Shown here: one piece after another, positions 54,090 to 61,914 of the stretch
Layout: each line of letters starts with the position of its first letter
Position numbering within the stretch: the stretch's first letter is position 1
Source: Mucilaginibacter pineti
Lineage (GTDB): Bacteria > Bacteroidota > Bacteroidia > Sphingobacteriales > Sphingobacteriaceae
Reading direction: 5' to 3'
Length of the DNA: 64,000 nucleotides
NCBI RefSeq assembly: GCF_900101875.1
Contig: NZ_FNAI01000001.1
Span: forward strand, 930,001-994,000
The notes under the pieces: model-generated
Told to the model about the DNA's origin: nothing
The model's database searches: none
What the model saw: only the letters and a program-made list of their open reading frames with translations
Program-made: the position numbers and the translations under genes

Positions 54090-54815
54090 TTATTGATTAT
54101 CCTGGTAACCTATATAGGTTAATACTTTATCTTTATAGTTATCACCTACGGGTATTTCTATCTTACCCACCATCAGCCGGTTCCGTTTAAAAGAGGTGAT
54201 CTTATCCAACGCAACGATGTAAGACCGATGCACCCGGGCAAAACCACTGGTGGGAAGTTTACCTTCCATGAAGTGCATACTTAAACGGGTAATTACCGGT
54301 TTGTCGGTATTTTTTAGGTAGATCTTAATATAGTCCTTCAGGCCCTCCACGTACATCACATCCGGAATATTTATCCGTACGATTGAATAATCGGCGTTGA
54401 CAAAAATATAGCCATCGGCCGGGGATGTATTTACAGGAACATCCTGTTGCAAGCGAACGGAACTCAATTGGTTGGCTTTGTTCACCGCTTTTAAAAAGCG
54501 TTCAAAGGAGAATGGTTTCAGCAGGTAATCAACTACATCTAAGTTAAATCCATCAAGCGCATAATTCTCATACGCAGTTACCAGAATAACCATCGGTGGT
54601 TTCACCAGGCTTTTTAAAAACTGAATTCCCGAAATGCCGGGCATTTGTATATCCAGGAAAATAAGATCAACGGTGTCCCGGCGCAAAAACTCCATGGCTT
54701 CCATCGCGTTTTTACACAATCCTTGCAACTGCAGATACGGTACTTTGCCCACATTATCCTCCATCAGTTCAAGCGCGAGGTTTTCATCGTCAATTACAAG
54801 ACATCGCATCATCAA
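54090..54815 (-). CDS. LytTR-family response regulator (second pair)
   Basis: A 241-residue regulator with a receiver domain (D9/D10, phospho-acceptor D55 in LIFLDIQMPGISG, Lys in VDYLLKPFSFERFL) and a LytTR DNA-binding domain (about 140-240) with VMYVEGLKDYIKIYL and FARVHRSYIVALDKI. Its start overlaps the kinase stop by 4 bases, just as in the first pair at 28839-30598. The two regulators are clear paralogues. Its likely targets are the secreted CBM9-like gene and the receptor directly downstream. Confidence 0.95.
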   Translation of the reverse strand: MMMRCLVIDDENLALELMEDNVGKVPYLQLQGLCKNAMEAMEFLRRDTVDLIFLDIQMPGISGIQFLKSLVKPPMVILVTAYENYALDGFNLDVVDYLLKPFSFERFLKAVNKANQLSSVRLQQDVPVNTSPADGYIFVNADYSIVRINIPDVMYVEGLKDYIKIYLKNTDKPVITRLSMHFMEGKLPTSGFARVHRSYIVALDKITSFKRNRLMVGKIEIPVGDNYKDKVLTYIGYQDNQ

Positions 54816-55933
54816 TCCAACTTTATTTTAACATCGGCAATAAACACTTTCCCATCATTTATGATCTCCAGGTTATGTTTACCAGCGTACAGCAATTCAA
54901 GCCGCCGCCTTACATTTGTTAACCCTATGCCCGAACTTTTATCCTTTGAATCGGAAACAGGTGCAATACCATTAGCCACCTTGAAATGAAGCCATCTGGT
55001 TTCCCTATTAACCTCAAGGGTTATATCTATCTGCGGATTGGTAATCAGGCCAACACCATGCTTAAACGCGTTTTCAACAAAAGGAGCCAATATCATGGGT
55101 TCAATGTAGTAAGCATTTATGTCTTCCGGAACATTGAACACAATTGTTACATCATCGCCAAATCGTAAATGCTGTAATGCGATATAACTTTTCAGATATT
55201 CTACCTCACGGCTTAACAAAACCTTTGCTTCATCGCTTTCATAAAGCATATAACGCATAAGGCCCGAAAGCTCAATGATGGACGGCTCCAGCATATCAGA
55301 CTTCTTACGTGCCATTGATGCCATGCTGTTAAGGATGTTGAAAATGAAATGCGGACTAACCTGCGATCGAAGGAAACTCAGCTCTGTTTTCAGGCTTTCG
55401 TTCTCTTTTTCTTTCCTGATTTTTTCCTGTTTAGAATTATCAATAATGATGCGATAACTTATGCTGATGCCGATGATAAAAATATATGTTATGATATTGG
55501 TAAAATACCAGCCGAACCAGGCACGATCCCAACCGCGCCAATCTGGCCGGAAACCAGATCGTGGCCTGCCACCAAACCCATGATGCCCGGGACGAAAATG
55601 CCCCATATCAGGCGAGCGAACCAATGCCAATTGCCCATCAATAAAATGCGACAGGTACATGACCAGGGCAACAATTGCTATTAATGATATTATGTACAAC
55701 AATATTCGGCCGCGCTTGTATAACACCGGGTACAAAACGTAGGCATTTAAATAAAAGAAACCGGCCAGGATCATATTATTGATCATCAGCTTATAATGCC
55801 AGTTACTAAAACCATTCCATGTATTTGGATTACGGAAAAGATAAGGCGAAATAATCACCAGGCTCCAGAACAAAACATGGATCACGGGTCGCAGATATCT
55901 GTTGGTATATATTTGTTTAAATGCCATTTCCAT
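54812..55933 (-). CDS. LytS-type sensor histidine kinase with His/Gly/Arg-rich loop (second pair)
   Basis: A kinase of about 373 residues. I use the ATG at 55933 (MEMAFKQIYTNRYL), because the sequence upstream to 56032 looks non-coding. The N-terminal half has four or more membrane segments (VLFWSLVIISPYLF, LMINNMILAGFFYL, ILLYIISLIAIVAL, TNIITYIFIIGISI). Between two of them lies an outside loop of about 35 residues (GHFRPGHHGFGGRPRSG...WRGWDRAWFG) rich in His, Gly, Arg and Trp. The core has His in RSQVSPHFIFNILNS, the N box PMILAPFVENAFKHG and the G box GIGLTNVRRRLELLY. It is coupled to the regulator by a 4-base overlap. Confidence 0.93.
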   Translation of the reverse strand: MEMAFKQIYTNRYLRPVIHVLFWSLVIISPYLFRNPNTWNGFSNWHYKLMINNMILAGFFYLNAYVLYPVLYKRGRILLYIISLIAIVALVMYLSHFIDGQLALVRSPDMGHFRPGHHGFGGRPRSGFRPDWRGWDRAWFGWYFTNIITYIFIIGISISYRIIIDNSKQEKIRKEKENESLKTELSFLRSQVSPHFIFNILNSMASMARKKSDMLEPSIIELSGLMRYMLYESDEAKVLLSREVEYLKSYIALQHLRFGDDVTIVFNVPEDINAYYIEPMILAPFVENAFKHGVGLITNPQIDITLEVNRETRWLHFKVANGIAPVSDSKDKSSGIGLTNVRRRLELLYAGKHNLEIINDGKVFIADVKIKLD

Positions 55934-56083
55934 AAATGTAAGCGTTAAATGGAAACGAATTTTAAATATTAGATAAAGCATCCCGATTTTTAGACGGGAA
56001 GGTGTAATTCCACGACAAAAAAATATAACCACTCATGTTTTCTTATGAGTTTTTATTCCCAATTTGGGTAACCCCAAAAACAA

Positions 56084-56117
56084 AAAAGCCTGTAAATTAT
56101 ATAATTTACAGGCTTTT
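56084..56117 (-). terminator. Perfect palindromic terminator of the protease gene
   Basis: AAAAGCCTGTAAATTAT (56084-56100) and its exact inverted copy (56101-56117) form a 34-base perfect palindrome with A/T ends. It lies 13 bases after the protease stop on the reverse strand. The structure is like the 34-base palindrome after the ferredoxin gene. Confidence 0.8.
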
Positions 56118-56130
56118 GAATACCGTTTGC

Positions 56131-57828
56131 TTAATTAAACGCTTCAGTAACTGTTGCTATAAAAAGCTTCACTGCGGGAGCAGGTATGGCAATTGTGCTC
56201 GTTCTGCTTAGCCTTGCTATATTTATACCCATAAAGTTGCCGGCAGCATCAAATATTGGGCCGCCGCACTCCCATGGTGTTATCCTTGCGTCATGAACAA
56301 ATACGTTTTCAAACCCATCTTTCCGGATGCTTTTTCCACCTGAGAAGTGATCGGCCGGATGATCGGTGACCTTTTGGGGTGGATATTTCAGTACGATCTT
56401 TTTTATCATCCGCTCTCCCTTGCGAATAATTGCCATTGTAGTTGTATCGCCGGTACGGAATTTTTGGAGTGCTTTAAGCACATCCAGTTCATCGTTTACA
56501 GTTTTTTCATCAACAGTTAAAAGTTGATCACCTGTTAGCAGTCCGCCAGTTTCAGCCGCGCTTTTGGGCTGAATAAACGTAAACAACAATAATCCTTCCT
56601 TTTGCCGGGTAACGGCACCTAAATAGCCGTAGCTGGTTATCTTGGGTAGGGTTACTCCCACACTCCCTAAAACACTGCCCCGATACACGGAATCCGGACG
56701 GATGGAAATTAAAAAATTGCCTAAATCATTTATTTTAAGAGTATCCACAGGTAATTGCAGGTTGATCCCCTGCCCTATATTAGAAACCGGTAATAATATC
56801 GCCAGGTCATTGACCCTGTTTCGCCGGGCAACGGTTGCCTTAACAATTTTCCCGTTGGATAAAGTAATAGAAGGATCATCCCCTATCATGGAGTTTTTGC
56901 TCAGCACTATGCTGATATCCTTAAATGCTTCCTTCACCCGGATCCCCTCTAAAGAAAAAACAGCTCCCGATATGGTTTGCGTTCTGCCATCAACAATGCT
57001 GCTGATCTTTACGCAAGTTGCTTTAAAACGGTTGGCCGTCTTTTTTAAATAGCCATCCGGGTTTTCTGCCGTAATAGTATTGTTAGCCAACGGATCTGTC
57101 GACACCATATTGGTATCGGAAGGCATAGCTGCATAATTTTCTGCGCGGATTAGCGCCGTATGGTATTTGCGATAGGTATCTACCGGAACTTCATAATTAA
57201 TATCCTCCAGCTTTTCAACGCCGCTATGGATGCCTATCAAACGGCCTTGCAGATCAAACAACGGGCCGCCCGAATCGCCGGGTTCCATTACACAAGTTGA
57301 TTCCATAAAACCATATTTGTTCTTTAAAACAGCTATGTGGCCAAACCTTACATCGGGCCGGCGCTGTTCCAGGCTTTCAGGATAAGCTATACTAATGCAA
57401 GGCTGGTTTATTTTAAGAGATGAAGACCAACCCATTTGCGCAAATGGCCAACTGCCTTTTCCAATTATTTTAAGCATAGCTGCATCCGGCAGCATAAATG
57501 TTGGCGGAATAGTTATACGACCCAAGCCACGGGCTATACATTGCTTCCCATCTGGAAACATCACCTGGTAGGTTTTGCCCGGCATTACTACATGCGCCGC
57601 GCTTAGGATCTCCCCATCAGCAGAAACTACAACGCCACTGAACTGTGCGCTCATCCGGCTATATTGTACGGTATCATATTCCCACATAAGCACGCTGGCG
57701 GCGTAGGCTTTTTTTATTGCCGTTTTAACGTGCTCCTGTAATTGAATGGGATTTGCTTTTTGGGCCTTGACAACCGATGCATACCATAAGCATTGCAGGA
57801 AAAAGAATAATAAAAATAGTTTTTTCAT
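56131..57828 (-). CDS. Tandem trypsin-like serine protease with PDZ, degenerate second domain
   Basis: A 565-residue exported protein. A signal peptide spans about 1-23. The first trypsin-like (HtrA-type) domain (about 35-230) has a complete triad: H79 in LSAAHVV, D115 in LPDAAML and S186 in EPGDSGGPL. The second domain (about 265-565) has the same strand order: RVNDLAILLP keeps the Asp strand, but the His region reads SKNSMIGDD without His, and the Ser motif is PWECGGPIFD with C521. A PDZ-like segment (about 410-495, FTFIQPKSAAETGGLLTGDQLLTVD) is inserted before the Cys motif. It is probably a periplasmic quality-control protease. It stands alone, with its own terminator. Confidence 0.85.
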   Translation of the reverse strand: MKKLFLLFFFLQCLWYASVVKAQKANPIQLQEHVKTAIKKAYAASVLMWEYDTVQYSRMSAQFSGVVVSADGEILSAAHVVMPGKTYQVMFPDGKQCIARGLGRITIPPTFMLPDAAMLKIIGKGSWPFAQMGWSSSLKINQPCISIAYPESLEQRRPDVRFGHIAVLKNKYGFMESTCVMEPGDSGGPLFDLQGRLIGIHSGVEKLEDINYEVPVDTYRKYHTALIRAENYAAMPSDTNMVSTDPLANNTITAENPDGYLKKTANRFKATCVKISSIVDGRTQTISGAVFSLEGIRVKEAFKDISIVLSKNSMIGDDPSITLSNGKIVKATVARRNRVNDLAILLPVSNIGQGINLQLPVDTLKINDLGNFLISIRPDSVYRGSVLGSVGVTLPKITSYGYLGAVTRQKEGLLLFTFIQPKSAAETGGLLTGDQLLTVDEKTVNDELDVLKALQKFRTGDTTTMAIIRKGERMIKKIVLKYPPQKVTDHPADHFSGGKSIRKDGFENVFVHDARITPWECGGPIFDAAGNFMGINIARLSRTSTIAIPAPAVKLFIATVTEAFN

Positions 57829-57847
57829 TATAAGTGGTGGTGTGATA

Positions 57848-57912
57848 TTAAAAAGTTATCCGGAAGTTTAATTCAGGGCCTGTACCATATACATAACTTT
57901 CAGGGAGATATA
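57848..57912 (-). pseudogene. Possible remnant of an outer-membrane beta-barrel C terminus
   Basis: On the reverse strand, in frame to the TAA at 57848, the sequence encodes ESYVYGTGPELNFRITF and a stop. This alternating pattern with a terminal Phe looks like the last strand of a Bacteroidota outer-membrane barrel. The frame runs upstream through the tRNA terminator and the tRNA itself, so no complete gene exists. Chance cannot be excluded for so short a segment. Confidence 0.3.
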
Positions 57913-57918
57913 AAAACA

Positions 57919-57951
57919 AAACCCCTCTAAATAAGCAATTTAGAGGGGTTT
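57919..57951 (-). terminator. Terminator after tRNA-Ser
   Basis: AAACCCCTCTAAA (57919-57931) pairs perfectly with TTTAGAGGGGTTT (57939-57951) around a 7-base loop. On the reverse strand the stem is followed by GTTTTTA. It lies about 20 bases past the tRNA 3' end. Confidence 0.85.
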
Positions 57952-57971
57952 GCGAGTTTAGACACTCATTT

Positions 57972-58061
57972 TGGCGGTGAGGGAGGGATTCGAACCCTCG
58001 GTACAGTTTCCCGTACGTCAGTTTAGCAAACTGATCCTTTCGGCCTCTCAGGCACCTCACC
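57972..58061 (-). tRNA. tRNA-Ser (anticodon GCT), CCA encoded
   Basis: On the reverse strand the acceptor stem GGTGAGG (58061-58055) pairs with CCTCACC (57982-57976). The discriminator is G (57975) and CCA is encoded (57974-57972). The D arm, the anticodon stem TCAGT-TTGCTAA-ACTGA with anticodon GCT, a long variable arm typical of serine tRNAs, and the T arm GAGGG-TTCGAAT-CCCTC are all present. It reads AGC/AGT codons. Confidence 0.96.
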
Positions 58062-58097
58062 TTATTTTTTTAATACATCCCCTTTTTTCCGGGACTG

Positions 58098-58127
58098 CAA
58101 ATATAGTAATTCGCCTTTCCCGTCAAA
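58098..58127 (-). promoter_or_regulatory. Bacteroidota-type promoter of tRNA-Ser
   Basis: On the reverse strand TTTG (58127-58124) and TATATTTG (58105-58098) match the -33 TTTG and -7 TAnnTTTG consensus. They are separated by 18 bases (19-21 usual). The -7 box is 36 bases before the mature 5' end, which leaves a short leader. Confidence 0.7.
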
Positions 58128-58142
58128 AAAAAAGTTCATTTT

Positions 58143-60212
58143 CTAATAATCTATTCGCACATGGTAAATACTCATGAGCATCCGCTTGAAAATCGTTTTG
58201 ATAGTTTCAATATCTTTCAGCGTTATATTACTGTCTTTCAATTGATTCTGATCCAGTTTGTATTTCACTATCCTATCTACCAAAATGCTTATGGATTCTT
58301 CATCGGGCTCTTTTAATGAGCGCGATGCCGCCTCAACCGAGTCGGCAAGCATCAAAACACCCGCTTCTTTGGAGAAAGGAATGGGCCCGGGGTACCTAAA
58401 AATGTTCTCGTTGATGAATTTTTCAGGAAAATTCTTCAATGACGACTGGTAAAAATAATCGACCCGCGTATTACCATGGTGCGTACGGATAAAGTCGACA
58501 ACAATTTCTGGCAGGTTGGCTTTGCGGGCCATTTCAATCCCTCTGCTTACGTGCCTGATGATTATCTGCGCGCTTTCTTCATAAGGCAGTTTATCATGCG
58601 GGTTAAAGCCCGAGCTTTGATTTTCTATAAAGAACAATGGATTTTCCATTTTACCAATATCATGATACAATGCCCCTGCCCTTACCAGTAACGCGTTACC
58701 GCCAATGGTATAAATGGCATTTTCGGCAAGGTTAGCCACCTGCAGCGAATGTTGAAACGTTCCTGGTGCTGTAAAGGCCAGTTCGCGCAGTAAAGGTGCA
58801 TTGGTATTGGTAAGCTCAATGAGCGTAATATCCGACGTAATAGCGAAGATCTTTTCGAACAGGTAGATCAATGGATATGCCAGCAGGGTTAACAACACGC
58901 TCACCACAAAAGGCAGAAAATCCATCCAGTCGATATCAAGAAAGGTACCTTCGCGAATGAAGGAGATGCCCAAAAAGGCAACAAAATAGGTAAAGGTTAT
59001 AATAACTGCCGAGATGAGGAACTGCTCGCGACGGATGAGGTTTTTAATGCTGTAAATAGAAACCATACCCGCCGTAATTTCATAGTATGCAAACTCAAAG
59101 CTGTTCGGTACAAAAAAGCCTGCTATAAGCACTACCAGCAAATGTATATTAAGCGCCAAACGGGTATCAAACAAAATACGGATGATGATGGGTACTATGC
59201 AATAAGGAATATAATAAAGATTAGTTGGCACCTGAAATTTAATAGCGGCCGATAAGGTGGCCAGCATAGCTGTAATTACTAATAATATCAAACCAACTAA
59301 ACGGTTATCAGCATAAATATCCTTCCTGAAAAGGTGTAGGAATATCATCAATAACGAAATGGCTATCGTAACCAGTAAAAACTGGCCCAACAATACCAAT
59401 ATATGGCTTCCGTTTACACGGGCATTATCTTCAAAGGCTTTTTTATAGGATTCCAGCTTCTGGTAAATATCATCGTTAATGACCGATCCTTTGTAAACTA
59501 TCACCTCCCCTTTTTGCACCATGCCGCGGGTTATGGATAGCCCATCAATTACCTCCGTTTCCATGCGTGAGGTTAAGTTATCGTCATAACTCAAATTATT
59601 TTGTACACGATTCTGGATCAGGTCCAGCAGGAAAGCCTTATCAACATCGGTTCGTTTACTGAGTATTTTGTCGCTATAAGCAAGGGCTTTTTCACGGGTA
59701 AAAAGTTCGTTAGTATTTCTGTCGTCGGCTACATTTTTATTAAGAATAGTTACCGGATAGTTTTTTGAATGCTGCAGGTACTTGTCGTTAAGCTTTAAAA
59801 TACCTGTTTCATATATCTCTTTCAGCAGGCTGGTACCTGTTGTAATATAGAGTGGTTTAAAGCGGTCGTTAATGCCCGCATTGTGCCATTTTATTTCCAG
59901 ATCGCTTTTAAAACCTTCCAGTTGCCTACCTTCCATAGTAGCATCAAGCTGATAAATAGGGGTTATACTTTCGTAAGCAGCTTTTTTATCATTATCAATT
60001 TCCTGCCCGGTTTTTAGTATGGCGAAGTTATAAGGCGATATGAGGTCCTTTTGGTTCCAGATACGGCCTTTTTCGTATTCATAGCCAAATTTTGCCTGCT
60101 TAGGTAAAAAAAATACAATAAGGCCGATGCTTAGCAGCATCATTAAAAATTTAACGTTGCGGGCATATTTGCGCATCAAAGCCTTTTGGCGCGAGGAGGA
60201 TAGTTTTGCCAT
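58143..60212 (-). CDS. PgpH-type 7TM-HD c-di-AMP phosphodiesterase
   Basis: A 689-residue inner-membrane protein. A single helix (about 22-40, FLMMLLSIGLIVFFLP) is followed by a periplasmic domain (about 45-280, 7TMR-HDED type), then seven membrane helices (about 285-470, e.g. HILVLLGQFLLVTIAISLLMIF). The cytoplasmic HD domain (about 480-680) has the metal-binding His in FQHSLQVANLAENA, the HD pair in GALYHDIGKMENP, IIRHVSRGIEMA, RTHHGN and the final Asp in LADSVEAASRS. Homologous PgpH proteins hydrolyse the second messenger c-di-AMP. It stands alone between the tRNA and the divergent SPFH operon. Confidence 0.93.
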   Translation of the reverse strand: MAKLSSSRQKALMRKYARNVKFLMMLLSIGLIVFFLPKQAKFGYEYEKGRIWNQKDLISPYNFAILKTGQEIDNDKKAAYESITPIYQLDATMEGRQLEGFKSDLEIKWHNAGINDRFKPLYITTGTSLLKEIYETGILKLNDKYLQHSKNYPVTILNKNVADDRNTNELFTREKALAYSDKILSKRTDVDKAFLLDLIQNRVQNNLSYDDNLTSRMETEVIDGLSITRGMVQKGEVIVYKGSVINDDIYQKLESYKKAFEDNARVNGSHILVLLGQFLLVTIAISLLMIFLHLFRKDIYADNRLVGLILLVITAMLATLSAAIKFQVPTNLYYIPYCIVPIIIRILFDTRLALNIHLLVVLIAGFFVPNSFEFAYYEITAGMVSIYSIKNLIRREQFLISAVIITFTYFVAFLGISFIREGTFLDIDWMDFLPFVVSVLLTLLAYPLIYLFEKIFAITSDITLIELTNTNAPLLRELAFTAPGTFQHSLQVANLAENAIYTIGGNALLVRAGALYHDIGKMENPLFFIENQSSGFNPHDKLPYEESAQIIIRHVSRGIEMARKANLPEIVVDFIRTHHGNTRVDYFYQSSLKNFPEKFINENIFRYPGPIPFSKEAGVLMLADSVEAASRSLKEPDEESISILVDRIVKYKLDQNQLKDSNITLKDIETIKTIFKRMLMSIYHVRIDY

Positions 60213-60229
60213 TTAATTAATTAACCAAT

Positions 60230-60237
60230 CAAAAATA
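60230..60237 (-). promoter_or_regulatory. Possible -7 box of the 7TM-HD gene
   Basis: Reads TATTTTTG on the reverse strand (a full TAnnTTTG match), only about 18 bases before the ATG. No -33 box is seen. Weak call. Confidence 0.3.
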
Positions 60238-60265
60238 ATATAAGTTTCTGTTATATGCAGTTTTT

Positions 60266-60298
60266 CTTGCTATTATCAATTTAAGTTTGATATCTTTG
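60266..60298 (+). promoter_or_regulatory. Bacteroidota-type promoter of the SPFH operon
   Basis: TATCTTTG (60291-60298) is a full -7 match. CTTG (60266-60269) is a near match to the TTTG -33 box, 21 bases upstream. The ATG lies 33 bases downstream. Confidence 0.55.
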
Positions 60299-60330
60299 TG
60301 ATATCATTTTAAAATCAATTTAAATCAATC

Positions 60331-61188
60331 ATGGACTCTGAAAAAACAATCAATCCCCCATCAGGCTTTGCAGCATTTATTTTATTCCTGTTATTATTGG
60401 CAGCTGCAGGTGCCTGCTTTTTTATAGGCGAAGAACCTATTGGCGCAGCCATTGGCATGCTATCCATTGCTTTTATACTACCCGGCCTTGTTATTGTAAA
60501 CCCTAACGAATCAAAAGTGCTTACGCTTTTTGGTAAATACACAGGCACCGTTAAAAAGGATGGTTTTTTTTGGGTAAACCCCTTCACCACTAAAAAGAAA
60601 GTATCGCTTAGAGCATTTAACCTTAACGGGCAACAGCTTAAAGTGAATGATAGCATCGGTAACCCCATTGAAATTGCCGCGGTAATTGTATGGCAGATAA
60701 AAGATACGGCCAGTGCGGTTTTCGCAGTTGAAAATTACATTCAATACGTAAATATCCAAAGTGAGGCTGCCGTAAGACACCTGGCAAACTCTTTTCCTTA
60801 TGATAACCTGGAGGACGAAACCGCCACCATTACCCTGCGCGGTGGTGCCGAACAGGTGAGCATGTTACTGGAAAAAGAACTGAACGAAAGGCTTGACCGC
60901 GCCGGTATAGAGGTATTGGAGGCACGTATTTCCCACTTAGCTTATGCACCAGAAATTGCACATTCCATGCTGCAAGTTCAGCAGGCATCAGCCATTATAG
61001 CAGCCCGTCGACTTATTGTTGAAGGTGCAGTAGGCATGGTTGAACTGGCGCTTACCAAACTATCAGAAAAAAATATTGTAGAACTGGATGAAGAACGTAA
61101 AGCCGCCATGGTGAGCAACCTGCTGGTAGTACTTTGCGGCGATAAGGCCGTTAACCCCGTTGTAAACACCGGTACTTTATACCATTAA
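60331..61188 (+). CDS. SPFH/band-7 domain membrane protein
   Basis: A 285-residue member of the SPFH (stomatin/prohibitin/flotillin) superfamily. Two hydrophobic segments lie at the N terminus (about 12-33 and 37-52). The SPFH domain (about 55-230) has [81 protein letters not shown], and a coiled region ([25 protein letters not shown]). Such proteins form oligomeric membrane scaffolds. It starts an operon with a 179-residue protein (4 bases between) and a small DNA-binding protein. Confidence 0.9.
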   Translation: MDSEKTINPPSGFAAFILFLLLLAAAGACFFIGEEPIGAAIGMLSIAFILPGLVIVNPNESKVLTLFGKYTGTVKKDGFFWVNPFTTKKKVSLRAFNLNGQQLKVNDSIGNPIEIAAVIVWQIKDTASAVFAVENYIQYVNIQSEAAVRHLANSFPYDNLEDETATITLRGGAEQVSMLLEKELNERLDRAGIEVLEARISHLAYAPEIAHSMLQVQQASAIIAARRLIVEGAVGMVELALTKLSEKNIVELDEERKAAMVSNLLVVLCGDKAVNPVVNTGTLYH

Positions 61189-61192
61189 TAAC

Positions 61193-61732
61193 ATGGAACA
61201 ATTCAGAAGTTTCGATCAACTACGCACAAATGAGCTGTCGGTAACAAGGAATGGCTTTTTTAGGCCATCCTTTAACCTTACTGACGGTCAGTTTATTTAC
61301 GGCAAATTGAGCTATGCAAGCCTGTGGAAAACGGTTACCATTTTAGAAACCGCCCAAAAAACATGGACCATAAAGCGTAAGGGCGTATTTAGCCGTACAT
61401 TAATAATCACCGGTCAAAATGAAGAAGAATTGGGTATGGTGATACCCGAGGTATGGTCGCGCAGGATAAAGCTGAACATGAATAACGGCTTCGATGCCGA
61501 ATTTTTGAATAAAAAATTATTCACCCGCACCTTTAGCCTGGTGAATGACCGTTATGGCGATATCCTTTCGATAAAAACAGGATTATGGAGTTTTAAAACT
61601 CCTTTTAACATTACGTTCAACCTTGATTTACTAAAAAACATACCCGATTTACCCTTGATGGCTTTATTGGGTGTTAATTTAATTTTGATTAAACAGGCGC
61701 AAAGTGCGGCCACGGCAGGAGTAGGAAGTTGA
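61193..61732 (+). CDS. Protein of unknown function in the SPFH operon
   Basis: A 179-residue protein with no signal peptide. It is a beta-rich sequence with evenly spaced strands (FIYGKLSYASLWKTVTILET, TWTIKRKGVFSRTLIIT, MVIPEVWSRRIKLNM, YGDILSIKTGLWSFKTPFNI) and one hydrophobic C-terminal segment (about 152-168, LPLMALLGVNLILIK) that could be a membrane helix. The strand pattern recalls a tubby-like barrel, but I cannot support that by motif. Its start is 4 bases after the SPFH stop and its stop is 1 base before the next ATG, so all three proteins are co-translated. The function is unknown. Confidence 0.75.
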   Translation: MEQFRSFDQLRTNELSVTRNGFFRPSFNLTDGQFIYGKLSYASLWKTVTILETAQKTWTIKRKGVFSRTLIITGQNEEELGMVIPEVWSRRIKLNMNNGFDAEFLNKKLFTRTFSLVNDRYGDILSIKTGLWSFKTPFNITFNLDLLKNIPDLPLMALLGVNLILIKQAQSAATAGVGS

Positions 61733-61733
61733 T

Positions 61734-61901
61734 ATGGCAGAGAAAAAAGCATTTGTTTTACGCATCAACCCTGATGTATTAAAGGAACTGGAGGCATGGG
61801 CTGCCGAAGAATTCAGGAGCACCAACGGCCAGATAGAGTTCCTGATGCAACAGGCGTTGCTTGCCCGTAAAAAAACTGCAAAAAAGAAAACAGATAGTTA
61901 A
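61734..61901 (+). CDS. 55-residue Arc-like ribbon-helix-helix protein
   Basis: A very short gene that directly follows the previous stop (1 base between). Its product starts MAEKKAFVLRINPDVLKELE and ends LLARKKTAKKKTDS. The first strand (KKAFVLRIN) and two helices (PDVLKELEAWAAEEF, STNGQIEFLMQQALLAR) match the Arc/MetJ ribbon-helix-helix DNA-binding fold. The Lys-rich tail could bind DNA or membrane. RHH proteins usually repress their own operon or act as antitoxins. No toxin gene follows, so autoregulation of the SPFH operon is the likeliest role (inference). Confidence 0.8.
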   Translation: MAEKKAFVLRINPDVLKELEAWAAEEFRSTNGQIEFLMQQALLARKKTAKKKTDS

Positions 61902-61914
61902 TGGTTCATAGATA

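Noticed and set aside
54634..54989. Forward open frames opposite the second LytS/LytTR pair
   Set aside because: They are shadows of strongly supported reverse genes with conserved kinase and receiver motifs.
55934..56032. Extended start of the second LytS kinase at 56032
   Set aside because: The extra residues do not resemble related kinases, and the region looks like leader DNA. The start at 55933 opens the conserved part.
57848..58060. A 70-residue open frame on the reverse strand across tRNA-Ser and its terminator
   Set aside because: It is read through a clear tRNA gene and a terminator stem, so it is not an intact gene. Only its last codons are discussed, as a possible remnant.
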